64,000 nucleotides of DNA. Source: Homalodisca vitripennis. Taxonomy: Eukaryota; Arthropoda; Insecta; Hemiptera; Cicadellidae. Position numbers and translations under genes: made by a program. Location: NCBI RefSeq assembly GCF_021130785.1, contig NC_060213.1, positions 99,068,501-99,132,500 of the forward strand, given 5' to 3'. Under the pieces are notes generated by a model. The model was not told where the DNA came from and did not search any database. It saw only the letters and a program-made list of their open reading frames with translations. Positions 46,723 to 58,648 of the stretch are shown in pieces (the stretch's first letter is position 1; each line of letters begins with the position of its first letter).

Positions 46723-47922
46723 TTAAATTTCCTCGTTCTGATTCTGGAACTGAAGCAGAATTACCAAGTAGGTGGTCACTGCTCCTGCTATCTTAGTTAG
46801 GGTATCGTTTTTAATTTTGAAGAGGTGAAGTCCAGAAAATGTAGGTGTGTCGGTAGTTACTTGGAGAAGAAACCTCTCCAACTGTGTCCTCATAGCAGGA
46901 TCAATATCCTCTCGGATCTTCTTGCAGATCGTTATCATAATCTTGTCAATTTATTTAGTGACGTCATCGGCAGATCGAACCATCACCATCATGTAACTAA
47001 TGCTAGCCAAAGCCCAGATAAATGGGAATATAAACTTTATGTAGTCACCTGACTCATAAGTCAAGACAGCATAGTATAGGTTGAATACGATACTGAATAT
47101 CAAATATGAGATAGTAGCCATCAGCTGATCGCAATAGAAGGCATTCGCCTGGTGTACAGCATCAACCAGCAACCAGTAGATGTTCAACAGAGTTCTCACC
47201 TCACACTTTTGCGAGTTAGAACTTTCTTGTGATATTTCAATATATAGCATATGCTGATTTTCCATTAGTCGTCCGAAACACTGGCGGGCTAGTTCCTGCT
47301 CGACCCTGATGCTGATGTATTTAAAACTTTTAGACAAATATTGAGTGACATCGGTGAAATTAACAAATAAAGAAGTCAATCGAAATATAGTAGCTAAGTA
47401 AGACACATAACATATTGAAATCATTACTTGATTTTCTAGCGCAATTATTGTAGTTATTCCCCATTTAACTACATCATACGTAACAAGGGCTGTAGGGACA
47501 AAGTATGCTACTGAGAACCTGATGTTTATTCTGGATTCAGGTGGCTGATGGCTAATATCACTCCAAGTGTCCTCAACACTCTCCACAGTTTTGTGGAAAT
47601 TGACAAAGCACTGATATTTTCTGATATTGCTGACAAAGACAACGACTGATGTCAATGACAAACCGGAAAACTCTAGAATCATTACGGCTGTGGTAGTATT
47701 AGTGGTCCAATAAGAGGGCAAGGTGGCCAGTGTATTGAAATAAAAGAGATACATCCAATAATATGGAAGTGTCGCTTGAGCTACTGTAGAGATCAAACTC
47801 CATGTGAACCATGATAGGGAAAATCTCAGTTCTTGCCCTTCGTTTGGCACCGAAGAGTAGGTCAGAAAAAATCCCCCAAATACTTGGCTGGTTAAAATGG
47901 CTGTTTTTGAAAAAACCGGCAT
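46723..47922 (-). pseudogene. Gr4: gustatory receptor, complete frame with one in-frame TAA
   Basis: Exactly 1,200 bp from ATG (MPVFSKTAIL) to TAA, the same length as Gr1, with no frameshift. The seven hydrophobic segments and TTYLVILLQF are present. The only lesion is TAA at 46,951-46,953, where Gr1 and Gr3 have TCA (Ser) in DVTKSAD; the same phase continues with ITICKKIREDIDPAM. A stop here would remove the loop before TM7 and TM7 itself, about 75 residues. The start region has T6 (GTTTTTTCA), in phase, unlike Gr2 and Gr3. Confidence 0.88.
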
Positions 47923-50900
47923 TGTGTAGAAGTGTGCGAATGATGTTTAGCTCTGTTACTTCACTACATATCAGTCAAAATTGCTAACAACTATAGAGTT
48001 CTCTATCACTTATTATGAAACGCTCGATATTTTCTTTTTATAAAACTTTTTCGTAATTGATTTGCCACTAGCTGTCATGTTTTAAATATGAGTACAGTAG
48101 TTCAATCACTGTAAGTGATTTCTATTTTGTGTAAAATTGTGTCACAGTGGGCTCTAATACCAATGCACTTTACTATAAATATTGATTTATTAATAACTTA
48201 TAGTATATTACCTTTTAATGTAAATTTTCTTGATTAACTGTTAATGTAGGCAAACCTTTTAGAAGGATAGTAGAAAGATATAGCATAAAATATTTGTTTA
48301 GGAGAACATATACATTGTATAAGACACTTAGTAATACAGTGACAAAAACAGTAATTAGGCAAAATTCTGAGTTACAGCTAGCTACTGCACTCAATACTGT
48401 AGAAAGGCAACTAAGGTATCAAGTTTATTTATGACATGGCGAAACTCTTATCAATGTTGCTGTTATTCTTCTATTAGGTACATATCAACACTCCGTAAAA
48501 AAAAACAATTTAGGCGATCCCTCAATGAATAAGATATAGATTATTTTCTTTGCTGTAATGATTTTTGTGTAAACATAAAGACAGGAGAATTTTGAAAAAA
48601 TAATGCCTTACTGTAACAAAGCTTTTTAATTAAGGTCAAGAAACTTTTTATTTTATTGATTAGTTATATAAAATATTTTATTGATTAAAAATTTAGCAAG
48701 AAAATCAGCGGTGTATATTGTTTTAAGTCTGTAAAAGCTGGTATTCAGTAGGATATTTTTGTAACAAACGTTTGTTAAAAAAAAGCATCTTTATGCTCAT
48801 TACATATTTATCAAATGTGACAGTTTTCACTCAGGCGTGTAATAATTCTGACGTTTCTGCGTACAGCCACAACCGCAGACTGACAACTGGTGACGTATCC
48901 GTCATATTTGTTTGCTTGTTTTAATGTAAAATATAAACTATTCGTTGCCTTTCCATATTGAACCAGGATACATTTTGAACCATGTAAGTTCAAATAAACT
49001 TTTAAAATAATTTTGTAGATAAAATAACACTGGTCCTTTTCCATCACTGTTTTCAGATCACATAAGAAATAATCCTAAAATATACTACCATTTTCTGTCT
49101 TTAAAAAAATCTATCGGTTTTCATATTATGTTGGATTAAAATATTACTATTTTTTGGACATTCTATTCACGAGTCAGAACTGTAGATTCTCCAGAAGGGG
49201 GTAAAAAGCACATGACAGATTCAACACACCTTTTTCTTTGGCGTTCAAGCTTCACTCTTCCTCTGCGCCATCTGCAGATTCTCCAGGATAAACCTAGCAA
49301 CAACCATTTACTGGATGTAAGTTATGTGTGGGTCATAAAAGAATATTTTTGAATTATGGTGAAGTCTATGAGATTGGAGCCTGGAAATTGTACACAGAAG
49401 TGAGGTTTCAAACATTTATTTTATGTTAATTTATTCTAATGCCAATTGAACCTGTAGTGATAATCATCCAACTGCTATGTGATGGAAAATCATTCACCGT
49501 GACCAGTAGTAGCCAAACTCTGGGGAACGATTCCTCTTATTGTGATCTCCACTTGTACCAACTTCTTTACAATAAAAGAGATAAGACTGCCCCGTTAGTA
49601 CTTGTCGAAACGGAATATGGAACTTCATCTTGTTACTTAACTTGCAAAAAGTCTTAGTTTCTTCTTTCTTCTCATCACGGAGTAGATAAGTTTTATTGCT
49701 CCGTCTGGAACTAGAACTTCATCTTTAATCCTCTTGTAGTAATTTTGATATCGAATTGGTGTATCTCGCCACCGAAGCTTTGTATATTACAAAAACATTT
49801 ATAATAACAAGGCAAACAGACAAAGAGATAATATACGTATATGGGTACTTAACAATATGCATTCTTGGACATTAAAATACGTTTAGTAAAATATAGGTGT
49901 AAATGGTTGAATTTAACACAAACGGATAATGACATGAAAATACATGACACAATCTAGCTGAAGAGCTATAAAATAAAAACTGAAGATTATAAGTTAAATA
50001 AATCTATTCCTTATCACTAATAATGCAACTTAAATTAATGTAATGGTGAATCGTGCGTTACATCATCTATGGCTTTAATAAGGTCACAAAGCATGACCAC
50101 ACCAAAGCATACGTTCCTCCAAGCTCAAGTGAATCCCTCAACAAATCATAGTTAAAACGAAAAAATGGTGGTTTGTCAGATATTCATATTAAGAAACCGG
50201 ATACGAGAGTACCTTCTTAAAATCGTGCCATTGTCTGTTAGTCCGTACGATACTTCTTGATAGGGAAACTCTAGATACATGAAACTTGCTACGCTACGTA
50301 CGTTACTCTTGGTATAACTGAGAACTCTCTTTATTTTCGATTCAAATGGTCTAAATTAAAGGTATATAAAAATTTATTATGTAAACAAGCTGGTCTAATC
50401 CTTAACGAACATGAAAACGAGACAATTTTGGAATACACACATTTGTACCTAAACTGGCAGTCTATAAGAACCAATTTCAATTGTATAAACAAACGACCTG
50501 GTATATAAAAATTGATAAGGAATGTCTCCTTATAAATAGATTGATCATCAGCTGCACTCTTATTAGTGAAGACTTCAATAAAAAAAGTATCAATAAGGTT
50601 AAAAATATCAAACGAAAATATGTTGCTTATATCGTATATTTTCTTTGCTTGTCACACTTAAATTCATTGGACACATGATACATAAATAGTTGATACACCT
50701 CATTCAAAAAAATATATTTAGATTTAAGTTCGATATTTTTCCTTAATATTTGTTAACCAATTACAAATTTAGTTACTTGTCAGGTGGATAGTTTTAGTTG
50801 TGTATAACTAAATATAATTCATCTTTATAGAAAACCATGTCATACTTATAACTCTTTGGACTTCCACCAAAACAAGCTTGGGTGACAATCGATTAATTAA

Positions 50901-51679
50901 TTAGAGAATTGTCCCTACCAATTTCTAAAAAGTCCAGAATGTTAAACAATTAAAATAAGCTGTCTGATCTTGGACTATGAATAAATTAAAATATTATTAA
51001 ATCGTTTGTATTTTATTATTAAAACAAAAAAAGTTATGAAATCTCTACTTATATTTCAACTCCATGCGAAAGGAATAAGTTTCGTCTTCTGATATAGGCC
51101 TACTTATTTTGAAAGATATTTACAACAATAAAATATTCAGGCTATTATAACTTATTTTAATATAATTTTTGACTTTAAAGATTTCGTTGAAATGTGACAA
51201 AATATCAATCAAATTTCGAAAAAGATTATTTGAGTGGATTAAAAAATGTTTCATCTTTACTGGACATTAAAAATGACGATCAAATCCCCCAGGGTGAAGA
51301 CAAACCAATTACAAAGGTTTTTATATTGTTCAAATTTATGTATTAATTTCTTACTTTTTATGCTAGTTTAAAAACTTTTAGTCATTAGATTTACTTTTTC
51401 CAACTGTGTTCTAAAAAGATTATTACTTTTAGATACATTTATCTTTCAACGAAGTATTATGTCTGTTTTTTTTAACAGAGGCCTTGGTGCAATATTTCAA
51501 CCTTGTATCTCAAACCGTTCCATTGTTATTGTCTGATCACTAGACAAACATGCAAACTGGTTATCAATAGGCTTTTATAAAGCTCAGCCTATTTTTTAGT
51601 TATCATACTTATTTTTAGTTGTAGTTTCACGTATGTAGAGAGTCTCACATTCTTAATCAAAACATGTAAATTACATCAG
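47923..51679. other. Non-coding 5' flank of Gr4 and unit C tail
   Basis: The first 250 bp match the other Gr 5' flanks. Beyond that I see no gene and no clear repeat. Two similar GATTCTCCAG words lie at about 49,185 and 49,275. Confidence 0.55.
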
Positions 51680-52600
51680 AATTCTAAGAACCAGCTTTAA
51701 ACGGATCATATTTCAATTATAAGTTTGACAATAGAGGACTTAAGTAAACAACTAAAGAAGCCGGTGGCTTTGTTTGGATTAATTCTACGCTGGAAAAACT
51801 TGACGATGTGTATTTTGGAGCTAATATGTCCTGCAATATTATACTTGACTTAGGAAAAGGAGATAGATTTCTTAAACATTGCAGTATCAACATAGACATA
51901 CTTAAAAAAATAAATGTAAATAGTGTTTTTTTATTAATTACATTAATATTACGTTAATTACATCGATATATTATTAATTACATTTGATGGGTGAAACCAC
52001 CACCACCAGGTGGCAATAATTCCGTAAACACCACTGGGATATTCACCGTCAGTTTGTTGGTAAGATTTTAACATTTATACATACATTTTCTGAATTTCAG
52101 TAAACAGCCGCAAGTTTAAATACATCAGGCGTTTCTTTAAAAATTTGGTATTTTATCCTCAATATTTGGAAAACCATAAGCCGTTAATTTATGGCTTTAA
52201 AAATAATTTATATTTCTACATAGCATAAAGAATGGGATAATTGCATCTGTAAGTGGAATAATGTACCTATACGTCATGTTAGAAAGCATTTTGATGATGT
52301 ACCGAAGATTAAAAAGACTTGAGGATAGACTAATGGCACTGCGCTCTTCATACTGGTCTCTTCCTCAACGATGGAGAGGTTGTGTAAAGACTTAGCTTTC
52401 TGCTATAAGAGATATCACGCTTTAAGACGTTTTTGTAGGGTTATGATAAGGAGGACTTTGCCTTTATTAACACTACCGGACTAGAAACCGTGTCTCTGCT
52501 ATAGTACATTCTGTAACCCAAGACATACATAGACTCCGACGCTTTGCTATAGGGCACAAGGAAGACTTTAACTTATTATAATGTAGTTTGTAAAAATTAA
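51680..52600. repeat. Unit-boundary module, second copy
   Basis: Counterpart of 38,980-40,000 (see there). It precedes Gr5 as the 7,440 copy precedes Gr1, marking the start of unit D. Confidence 0.62.
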
Positions 52601-53229
52601 TTTCACCGAAATTACATATAATTTTTAATTGTAAAATATAATGAAATAACCAACAGTAATATGATCTTTTATATTGTGATATTTGATGGTATACTTGTAG
52701 TTGAAACATACAAATATTCGTCATTTTATATTTTATTTGCTACTAATTTTGTCGATTCTGTTGTGAATGTGTACATATACATTACTTGTATAAATGCCTT
52801 TTATGTATTGCAAAAACATATCTACGTCGTTCTTATCAAAAACACCACCCAAATTCTCTACTGATAGACTACCTCTACATGAGCTATGTGTAAGGAGTAA
52901 AATTCTTGGTGTAAGTATCTAAATGCCCATGCTCTTTGCGAAAAATATTTATTGATCACCTATTCCAAGGCTATTATTCTGGAAAAGTGTCCCTCAATTA
53001 AGACCAAAACCAATATTACATGCACCTCAAAGATTTTCAGAACAAACTGTCATTCGCCAAATAAACAAATTTTGAAGGAAGAGATAATTTTCCAAAAAAC
53101 TTACTATTCAATGCCATATTATATACTAAAGTAACATGTCATTGTATCCTATTAAGTACTTTTTATCTTAGTAGTAGTGGTAAGTTCAGTTAGAAATTTG
53201 AAACTTTCTGGAAGCATTTCACTTTCAAG

Positions 53230-53510
53230 CATTATTCAAAGGTGATGCCACTTTCATGAATTTAGTAAAAATGCAATCGAATGGGTGAAATAGTATCTAA
53301 AGGATAGGCCACAGATCGCAAGGCCAGGCCGTGAGACATATACTCCTCTGATAAAATAGTGGGTGTCCCTCAGGTTAGTTGTCTTGGGTCTTTGCTCTTC
53401 ATCCTATATACTTCTGATTTCCCCAGTTGTGTGTAAAGTTCCACAGCTTATTTATATGCTGGTGATCGTCAGTTGCACTTGTCTCATGAAACGGCTAAAG
53501 AATAGTTAGT
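53230..53510 (+). pseudogene. LINE reverse-transcriptase remnant
   Basis: With a few stops and shifts the + strand reads AIEWVK.YLKDRPQIARPG, then VGVPQVSCLGSLLFILYTS and AYLYAGDRQLHLSHETA. These are the RT blocks around GVPQGSVLGPLLF and the YADD box (here YAGD). About 90 codons survive; nothing else of the element is recognisable next to it. Confidence 0.8.
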
Positions 53511-54079
53511 ACTTTGTGAGAAACTGCTAATTATTATAGAATATTGAAGCATTATTTTGATCACAACCTTTATTTCTATCACTTTAAATCTGATTTTTGT
53601 AATGCAAAAGTGGTGTTATTGTCAGGGTAGGACACTTTTCTAATCTACTTAAGGAAATACTAGTTGAAAACTAAAATATTTTTGGAAGTTGTTAATTTTT
53701 TTGCAAGAATACCTACTTCTATTGTTGTCAATTTGAGGTAAAATATATTTTAAACAAAGATAAATATTAAATTTCAATTCCAATATTCCAATCTAGTGTA
53801 ATTGCGTCATATGACATCTAATAATTTAAAAACTTTACGTAATAATAAATATATTTAATCCATAATAAATCAAGAAAAATACATTTTAATTTAGAGCGTC
53901 TCTCACTATAGTAGGCCAACACTGTTTTGCAGAGCAACTTAATAAGAATAGTCAATCCGAATAATAGGAAACTATTTTATGGTTAACATATGCTATTCTA
54001 TATTTAAATAATTTAAATCAGATTGGCAAAAAAGCAAAATTCACTTCCAAATAGATATTACACAATCCTTAGCTTTAGA

Positions 54080-54335
54080 TCTAAACTAAATAAAGAGTTT
54101 AAGCTCCTTAAGCCACTGGATAGGTCGTTGTACATTTTAGGGCCGAAGTAGGAAAACGTCTCCTATCGACTTCCGGTCTTAATCGGGAGGAGTAAAGCTG
54201 GCTATCCTGGGGGCTGCTATGTTTCGAGACCTCCTGTCTTAAATCGTGTTTCCTTCACAATCCTTCCATCGTAAAACACAGACTACCAATCTCTATATGT
54301 GATTTTTCGCGCCGTAAGATTCGGTTAAGTCTGGA
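54080..54335 (-). pseudogene. LINE RT C-terminal remnant
   Basis: On the minus strand a frame with stops reads LLLPIKTGSR, then ETFSYFGPKMYNDLSSGLRSLN, the typical end of LINE ORF2 proteins (F.Y.GP.IYN.LP). Its strand is opposite to the 53.2-kb fragment, so they are separate insertions or an inverted one. Confidence 0.65.
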
Positions 54336-54624
54336 CCTGTAGATGTGCGGTTGGAGTTTGAGACTGCCAAATAGTTGATTGTTGCATTATTTAACAAAAA
54401 TTTGTATTGCGTATTTGTCTAGGGGGTTTTTAATATTGTTTTAGTTTACTTCAAAGCCGATATACTTGAATTAGATTAGCTGCTTTTTAAAAATATACAG
54501 TTACATTACGCCATCTGTGGAATTTGTTTCTGTAATTCCATATAGTTATAGTTATAGTAGATATAGTTTGATACATACTGGTAATGTTGGCTGACAAAAA
54601 TTAAACTCAAAGTCGACAAATTTT

Positions 54625-54998
54625 GGGTCTTTTTCGTTTAAGGGCCAGCACAAAAGACCCTAGCTTGCCTATTCAAAACTCAGATCACGCGATGCTTGCC
54701 CGATGCGCAGCACTTTGCGCTGCTTGCTCCTTGAGAAAAAAAAATTAACTCTAGCTTGCAAAGTCCAATCTCAGATCAACTCTACACACTCAAAACCCAG
54801 ACAGAACTAACACTGGTTTCATTACAGGCAAAAGATAAGCGGCTCGCGTTTATCACTGATAAGATAAGGCGACTTTATACTAGAATTAGTAACTGGACTA
54901 CTGCCCTACGAAGTAATAACACCAAAAAAACGATTAAATGCACTGTCAGTAAGGTATAGTATGTTTGTAAGTTTCTGGCGCTTAAACGAAAAAGACCC
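54625..54998. mobile_element. 374-bp MITE with 22-bp terminal inverted repeats
   Basis: GGGTCTTTTTCGTTTAAG opens the element and its reverse complement closes it; 21 of 22 terminal bases match. Flanking 8-mers CAAATTTT (54,617-54,624) and CAATGTTT (54,999-55,006) agree at 6 of 8 places, suggesting an old 8-bp duplication as for hAT-like elements. An internal 67-codon frame (54,756-54,959) is rich in Lys/Arg/Thr and unknown to me; it may be a fragment of a parent element's protein or chance. Confidence 0.78.
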
Positions 54999-55501
54999 CA
55001 ATGTTTTGTCTACCAAAACTCTAAAAATGTGGACTATTTTCAATAATTATGCTTGTTATAATTTTTCAAGGCACTATCTGTCCAAAGGGACTATTTAAAC
55101 TAACACTGAAAGTGCCAATGCTTCCTGTAATAAAAGGCCGTGAAATTGATGAAAGTAAAATTACTTCATCTCTAAAACGATCGTTCAAATTGACAGGTAT
55201 TCATGAAAATCCACTCTAAAATGAATATACAATTGTAAATATTAAATTAATATTTATAGAACATTATGTGGAGTCCACTGTGACATTTTTACATAAAGTA
55301 GGAATCACTTAGATTAATTAAATATGTGTACTCATATTTGAAAATGCATAGCAACAAGTAATAACACAGTTACGGTTAATGTTTATATGAAGAAAATATC
55401 CGTTTACAAAATAAGTGTTAAGTAACTCTATAGCTGTTACAGCCTTTGGCTAGTGAGTGTTAAGGCAGCACAGTATAACATCATTGGAACAATTCTACAG
55501 C

Positions 55502-56088
55502 ATGGAGGTTCTTTCAAAAGAAGCAATTTTAACCAGCCTGGTTTTTGGGGGGTTTTGTTTGACCTACTCTTCTATACCGGATGAAAGCCAAAAGTTGAGG
55601 TTTTCATCATTATGGTTCATGTGGGGTTTAATTACTACAGCAGGCCAAGCAACACTCCCATATTATCCATATTGTTAGTTAATTCAGGGATACATGAGTT
55701 CACTATCAAACTCGCCCTCTTATTGGACTACCAATACCACTTTAACAGTGATGATTCTGGAGTTTACCTGTTCGTCATTGACATCAGTCGTTGTGTTTGT
55801 CAGCAATATTAGAAAATATCAGTGCTACGTCAACTTTCACAAAACTGTGGAGACTATCGAGGACATTTGGAGTGATATTAGTCATCAGCCACCAGAATTC
55901 AAAATAAACATCAGCATCTTAGTCACCTTCGTTGCCGTTGAAGTAATTATTACGTACTATGTAACCAGCTGGGTAATAATTCAAATAAACAATTTGGAAA
56001 ATCAAGTAATGATTTCAATATGTAAAATCTTTTACTTAACAACTACATTTCGAATGAATTCTTCATTTGTTAATTTCATCGAAGCCAC
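55502..56088 (+). pseudogene. Gr5: gustatory receptor, stop at codon 59, cut by an LTR retrotransposon
   Basis: MEVLSKEAILTSLVFGGFCLTYSS is the usual start, in phase. After TLPYY the sequence is rearranged (9 bp longer than Gr1, with a CATATT duplication) and contains TAG at 55,676-55,678. The same phase then continues with NSPSYWTTNTT through TM2-TM4 (SVVVFVSNIRKYQCYVNFHK). At SSFVNFIEAT the gene is interrupted by the LTR at 56,089. The remaining part, from about TQYLSKS, should resume beyond the 3' LTR, outside the window. Confidence 0.88.
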
Positions 56089-58000
56089 TGTGACGTGTAC
56101 TTTTCTGTTTTACCTGAGCAATTGTTATGTAGAACTGATCACTCTACATAACGAAATTTTACATCCAAATGAAGAAGCGCGCATTCATTGTTGCTGCAAT
56201 AACAGAACGGTCACTGATTAGACGCCAATCAGCTGTTCAAATAAAGGAGTTAGGCTAAGGTGAGCCATTACCATGCCATTGATATTTTGTCGCTTGCGTA
56301 TGTCAGTTAGTAAAATTTCAGTATAATAATTTTGTCTTTACAGAATTAAATATCTACGGTAAACTAAGCCTTGGGCCTCGTAGTAAGATTGTCAAGTCCT
56401 GTCGATAAACGTAGGAAATTAATACGTTATCTGTAATAAATTAATACTAATCTAGTCTTTTAATAGTTCACGGAGATAAATAGTTGTAAATACGTGTTCA
56501 TAGTGTCAAATACTGTAACCACAAATTGTTTCTGTAAATTGTACATAATTAGGCCGAGATATTATCTCGTAACAATTGCATCGTCTCTCATAAATTTCCT
56601 TACTAAACTTGTTAACTGTTCTATAAATAATTGAATCGGTAACTTTATGTCCTAATGTTTGTATATTATTTAGTTTTACTCAGAATAATGTAAAGGCAGT
56701 TGTCATGAAATTTATACCTACCATTGCCGTGAAAGTGCATACATTAATGCATTATGTTAATACTTCAATACACTTTACTATAATTATTGTAATTAATTAG
56801 TTTAAGTAAGAAGAAACGTAATTAATTTTCTCCGTGTAAGAATAATTATGCTTTGTGTTTAAGACCAATATTGTATATCATTGTAATTGGCAGATTCTGC
56901 GCTTTTTAATGTACTTATGTTTATACATTAAATGTTTCTTTACATTTTACTGGCCGCTGTAAGCTAAATACGAGTATGTTAGACACACCAACAATAGTGA
57001 CAGATGTTGCTGTTTTAGTCAGCTGGTTTCTTTTAAGTTTGACATAGTTTTCATGATTGATTATAAGTAGTGTTTACTGATTTCAATGAGCCGCAGAAAA
57101 TGAATAAAACTGACTTTATGAAATTAAAGTTTCAATATTGGATTGCACGGACGATACAATCGACGGCTCGTGTGTGTGTTTTGGGTCCGCCCAGTTGGTG
57201 AGTAGACTTTACACTACTTATTCCATCGTGCTCCCCTGGGAGGTCGGACTAACTCCGTCAATGTCATTGTGGAGCCTCTACCTATCGGACTAGGCCTGAA
57301 TAACTGCATCAGGGTGGATCCAGTTTCGAACTTTGACAAATGGGACTCAACTTTAATTTAATGTCTAGCCATTATGTATTCATGGGAATTATTGTTTTGT
57401 AATTTTGTAGTTCAGGAATATGGTCATCATGATTTTGGCCACTGTAATTTTGTATTAGTAATCGGAGCGCTCCCACCGTAATAATTTTTCGTATTTTTAT
57501 TTCAATTGGCCAACGAGTTAAGTTTAAGTTAAGTTAAATATATATTTGTTTATTTAGTTCAAGACCTTAGCACTGTGAGAGAAATAGGCAATACAGAATG
57601 AAATATGTGAAATATTGGTTTTAATTTCTAATTGCCTGATATTTAATTAGAGACCTTGCAACTTACTATTAGAAAATAATCAACCGAAATCTGTGGCTAA
57701 TTTAAGTACCTAAGGCTTATTGTCGTAAACCTAATAGTTCTTGCGTGCATGGTAGTGGTCTCGATTGAGCATACCTGAGGGCAGGAAACTGTTCCTTGTT
57801 GGAGACCTGCGACTATCACACCCCATCAACAAGGTGGTGCCCTTATTACCGAGCAAACCGTAACCATCTGGGTATCCGTCAATCTTAGTAGTCCTCTGTC
57901 ACTGCGCAAGAACTTGGTTGTATTGGCGCTCTACCAATACTCACGCCCTTCTCCACTGAGCGAGGCCGACAATATTGCTAACCCGCGAGGAGGGGTGGCA
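56089..58000 (+). repeat. 5' LTR
   Basis: It starts TGTGACG right after Gr5 sequence and is taken to end with GGTGGCA just before the primer-binding site. The end is inferred from the PBS since the matching 3' LTR end is outside the window. It contains AT-rich TATA-like runs near 57,535 and GC-richer sequence towards its end. Confidence 0.85.
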
Positions 58001-58003
58001 AAC

Positions 58004-58020
58004 TGGCGCCCAACGCGGGG
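58004..58020 (+). other. Primer-binding site
   Basis: TGGCGCCCAACGCGGGG lies 3 nt behind the LTR end and has the TGG-start typical of tRNA 3'-end complements. I did not assign the tRNA. Confidence 0.7.
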
Positions 58021-58294
58021 CCCCTTGTGTTAGCACCTGACTTCCACAGAATATAAAATTTTATTAAACTTGTGGTGTGAATATTTTGACAGATAGTATT
58101 TAGTATTTTGTTGTTTGTTAATATTGGGAAACACTGGTAATGTCTTGTTAATCGTTGGTTGCATTCTAGTGTTGTTGTTTGGTGGAGAGAACTGCATTTT
58201 TAGGATTGGCTAAAATTAGTGCGAGGTGATATTTCCATGTGGGCTGTATGAATTATTCTGGTTATCTGGTGAATTTTTAGTATCCTACCTCACG

Positions 58295-58648
58295 ATGAAT
58301 GCGTATCATCTTCGTAAGACTGAGGTTATCTACGAACTTAAAATTAGGAATGTTGATACCGATGGCAACGCTAATGAACTGAGGAAGCGTCTGACTCAAT
58401 GTTTTTCGGCTGATACCCAGGTTGATGAAACCGTTGTAAACTCTTTGGATGCCGATGCGGAATTGGAGGAATGCGAAGGGAAGTACCAGGACTTATCTTC
58501 GCTAGTGAGTGATTACGAAGGCACGAATAATGACAACGAGTTTTCTCGTATTGTGGCTCGCCTTTTCATCTGTATCTACGAGTGGAGAGAATTCCGATTG
58601 GGGCATCTTCCGATAGTGAGCAATCGGAAAGTAAGGAAAAGTTGCTGA
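58295..58648 (+). CDS. N-terminal part of Gag (SAP-like), shifted against the main frame
   Basis: MNAYHLRKTEVIYELKIRNV followed by ELRKRLTQCF resembles the SAP-like N-terminus of Gag in related elements. The frame overlaps the start of the long Gag-Pol frame. The sequence just before the overlap reads on naturally in the other phase as VERIPIGASSDSE, so a one-base-class shift near 58,563-58,580 joins them. It could be a mutation or a programmed shift; a mutation is more likely inside Gag. Confidence 0.65.
   Translation: MNAYHLRKTEVIYELKIRNVDTDGNANELRKRLTQCFSADTQVDETVVNSLDADAELEECEGKYQDLSSLVSDYEGTNNDNEFSRIVARLFICIYEWREFRLGHLPIVSNRKVRKSC

Noticed and set aside
54600..54760. GC-rich stretch GCCCGATGCGCAGCACTTTG as regulatory island
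   Set aside because: It lies inside the MITE and is explained by that element.
55694..56221. Open frame running from Gr5 into the LTR as a new fusion protein
   Set aside because: The tail after 56,088 is LTR sequence and the identical tail appears in the 3' LTR; it is chance read-through.
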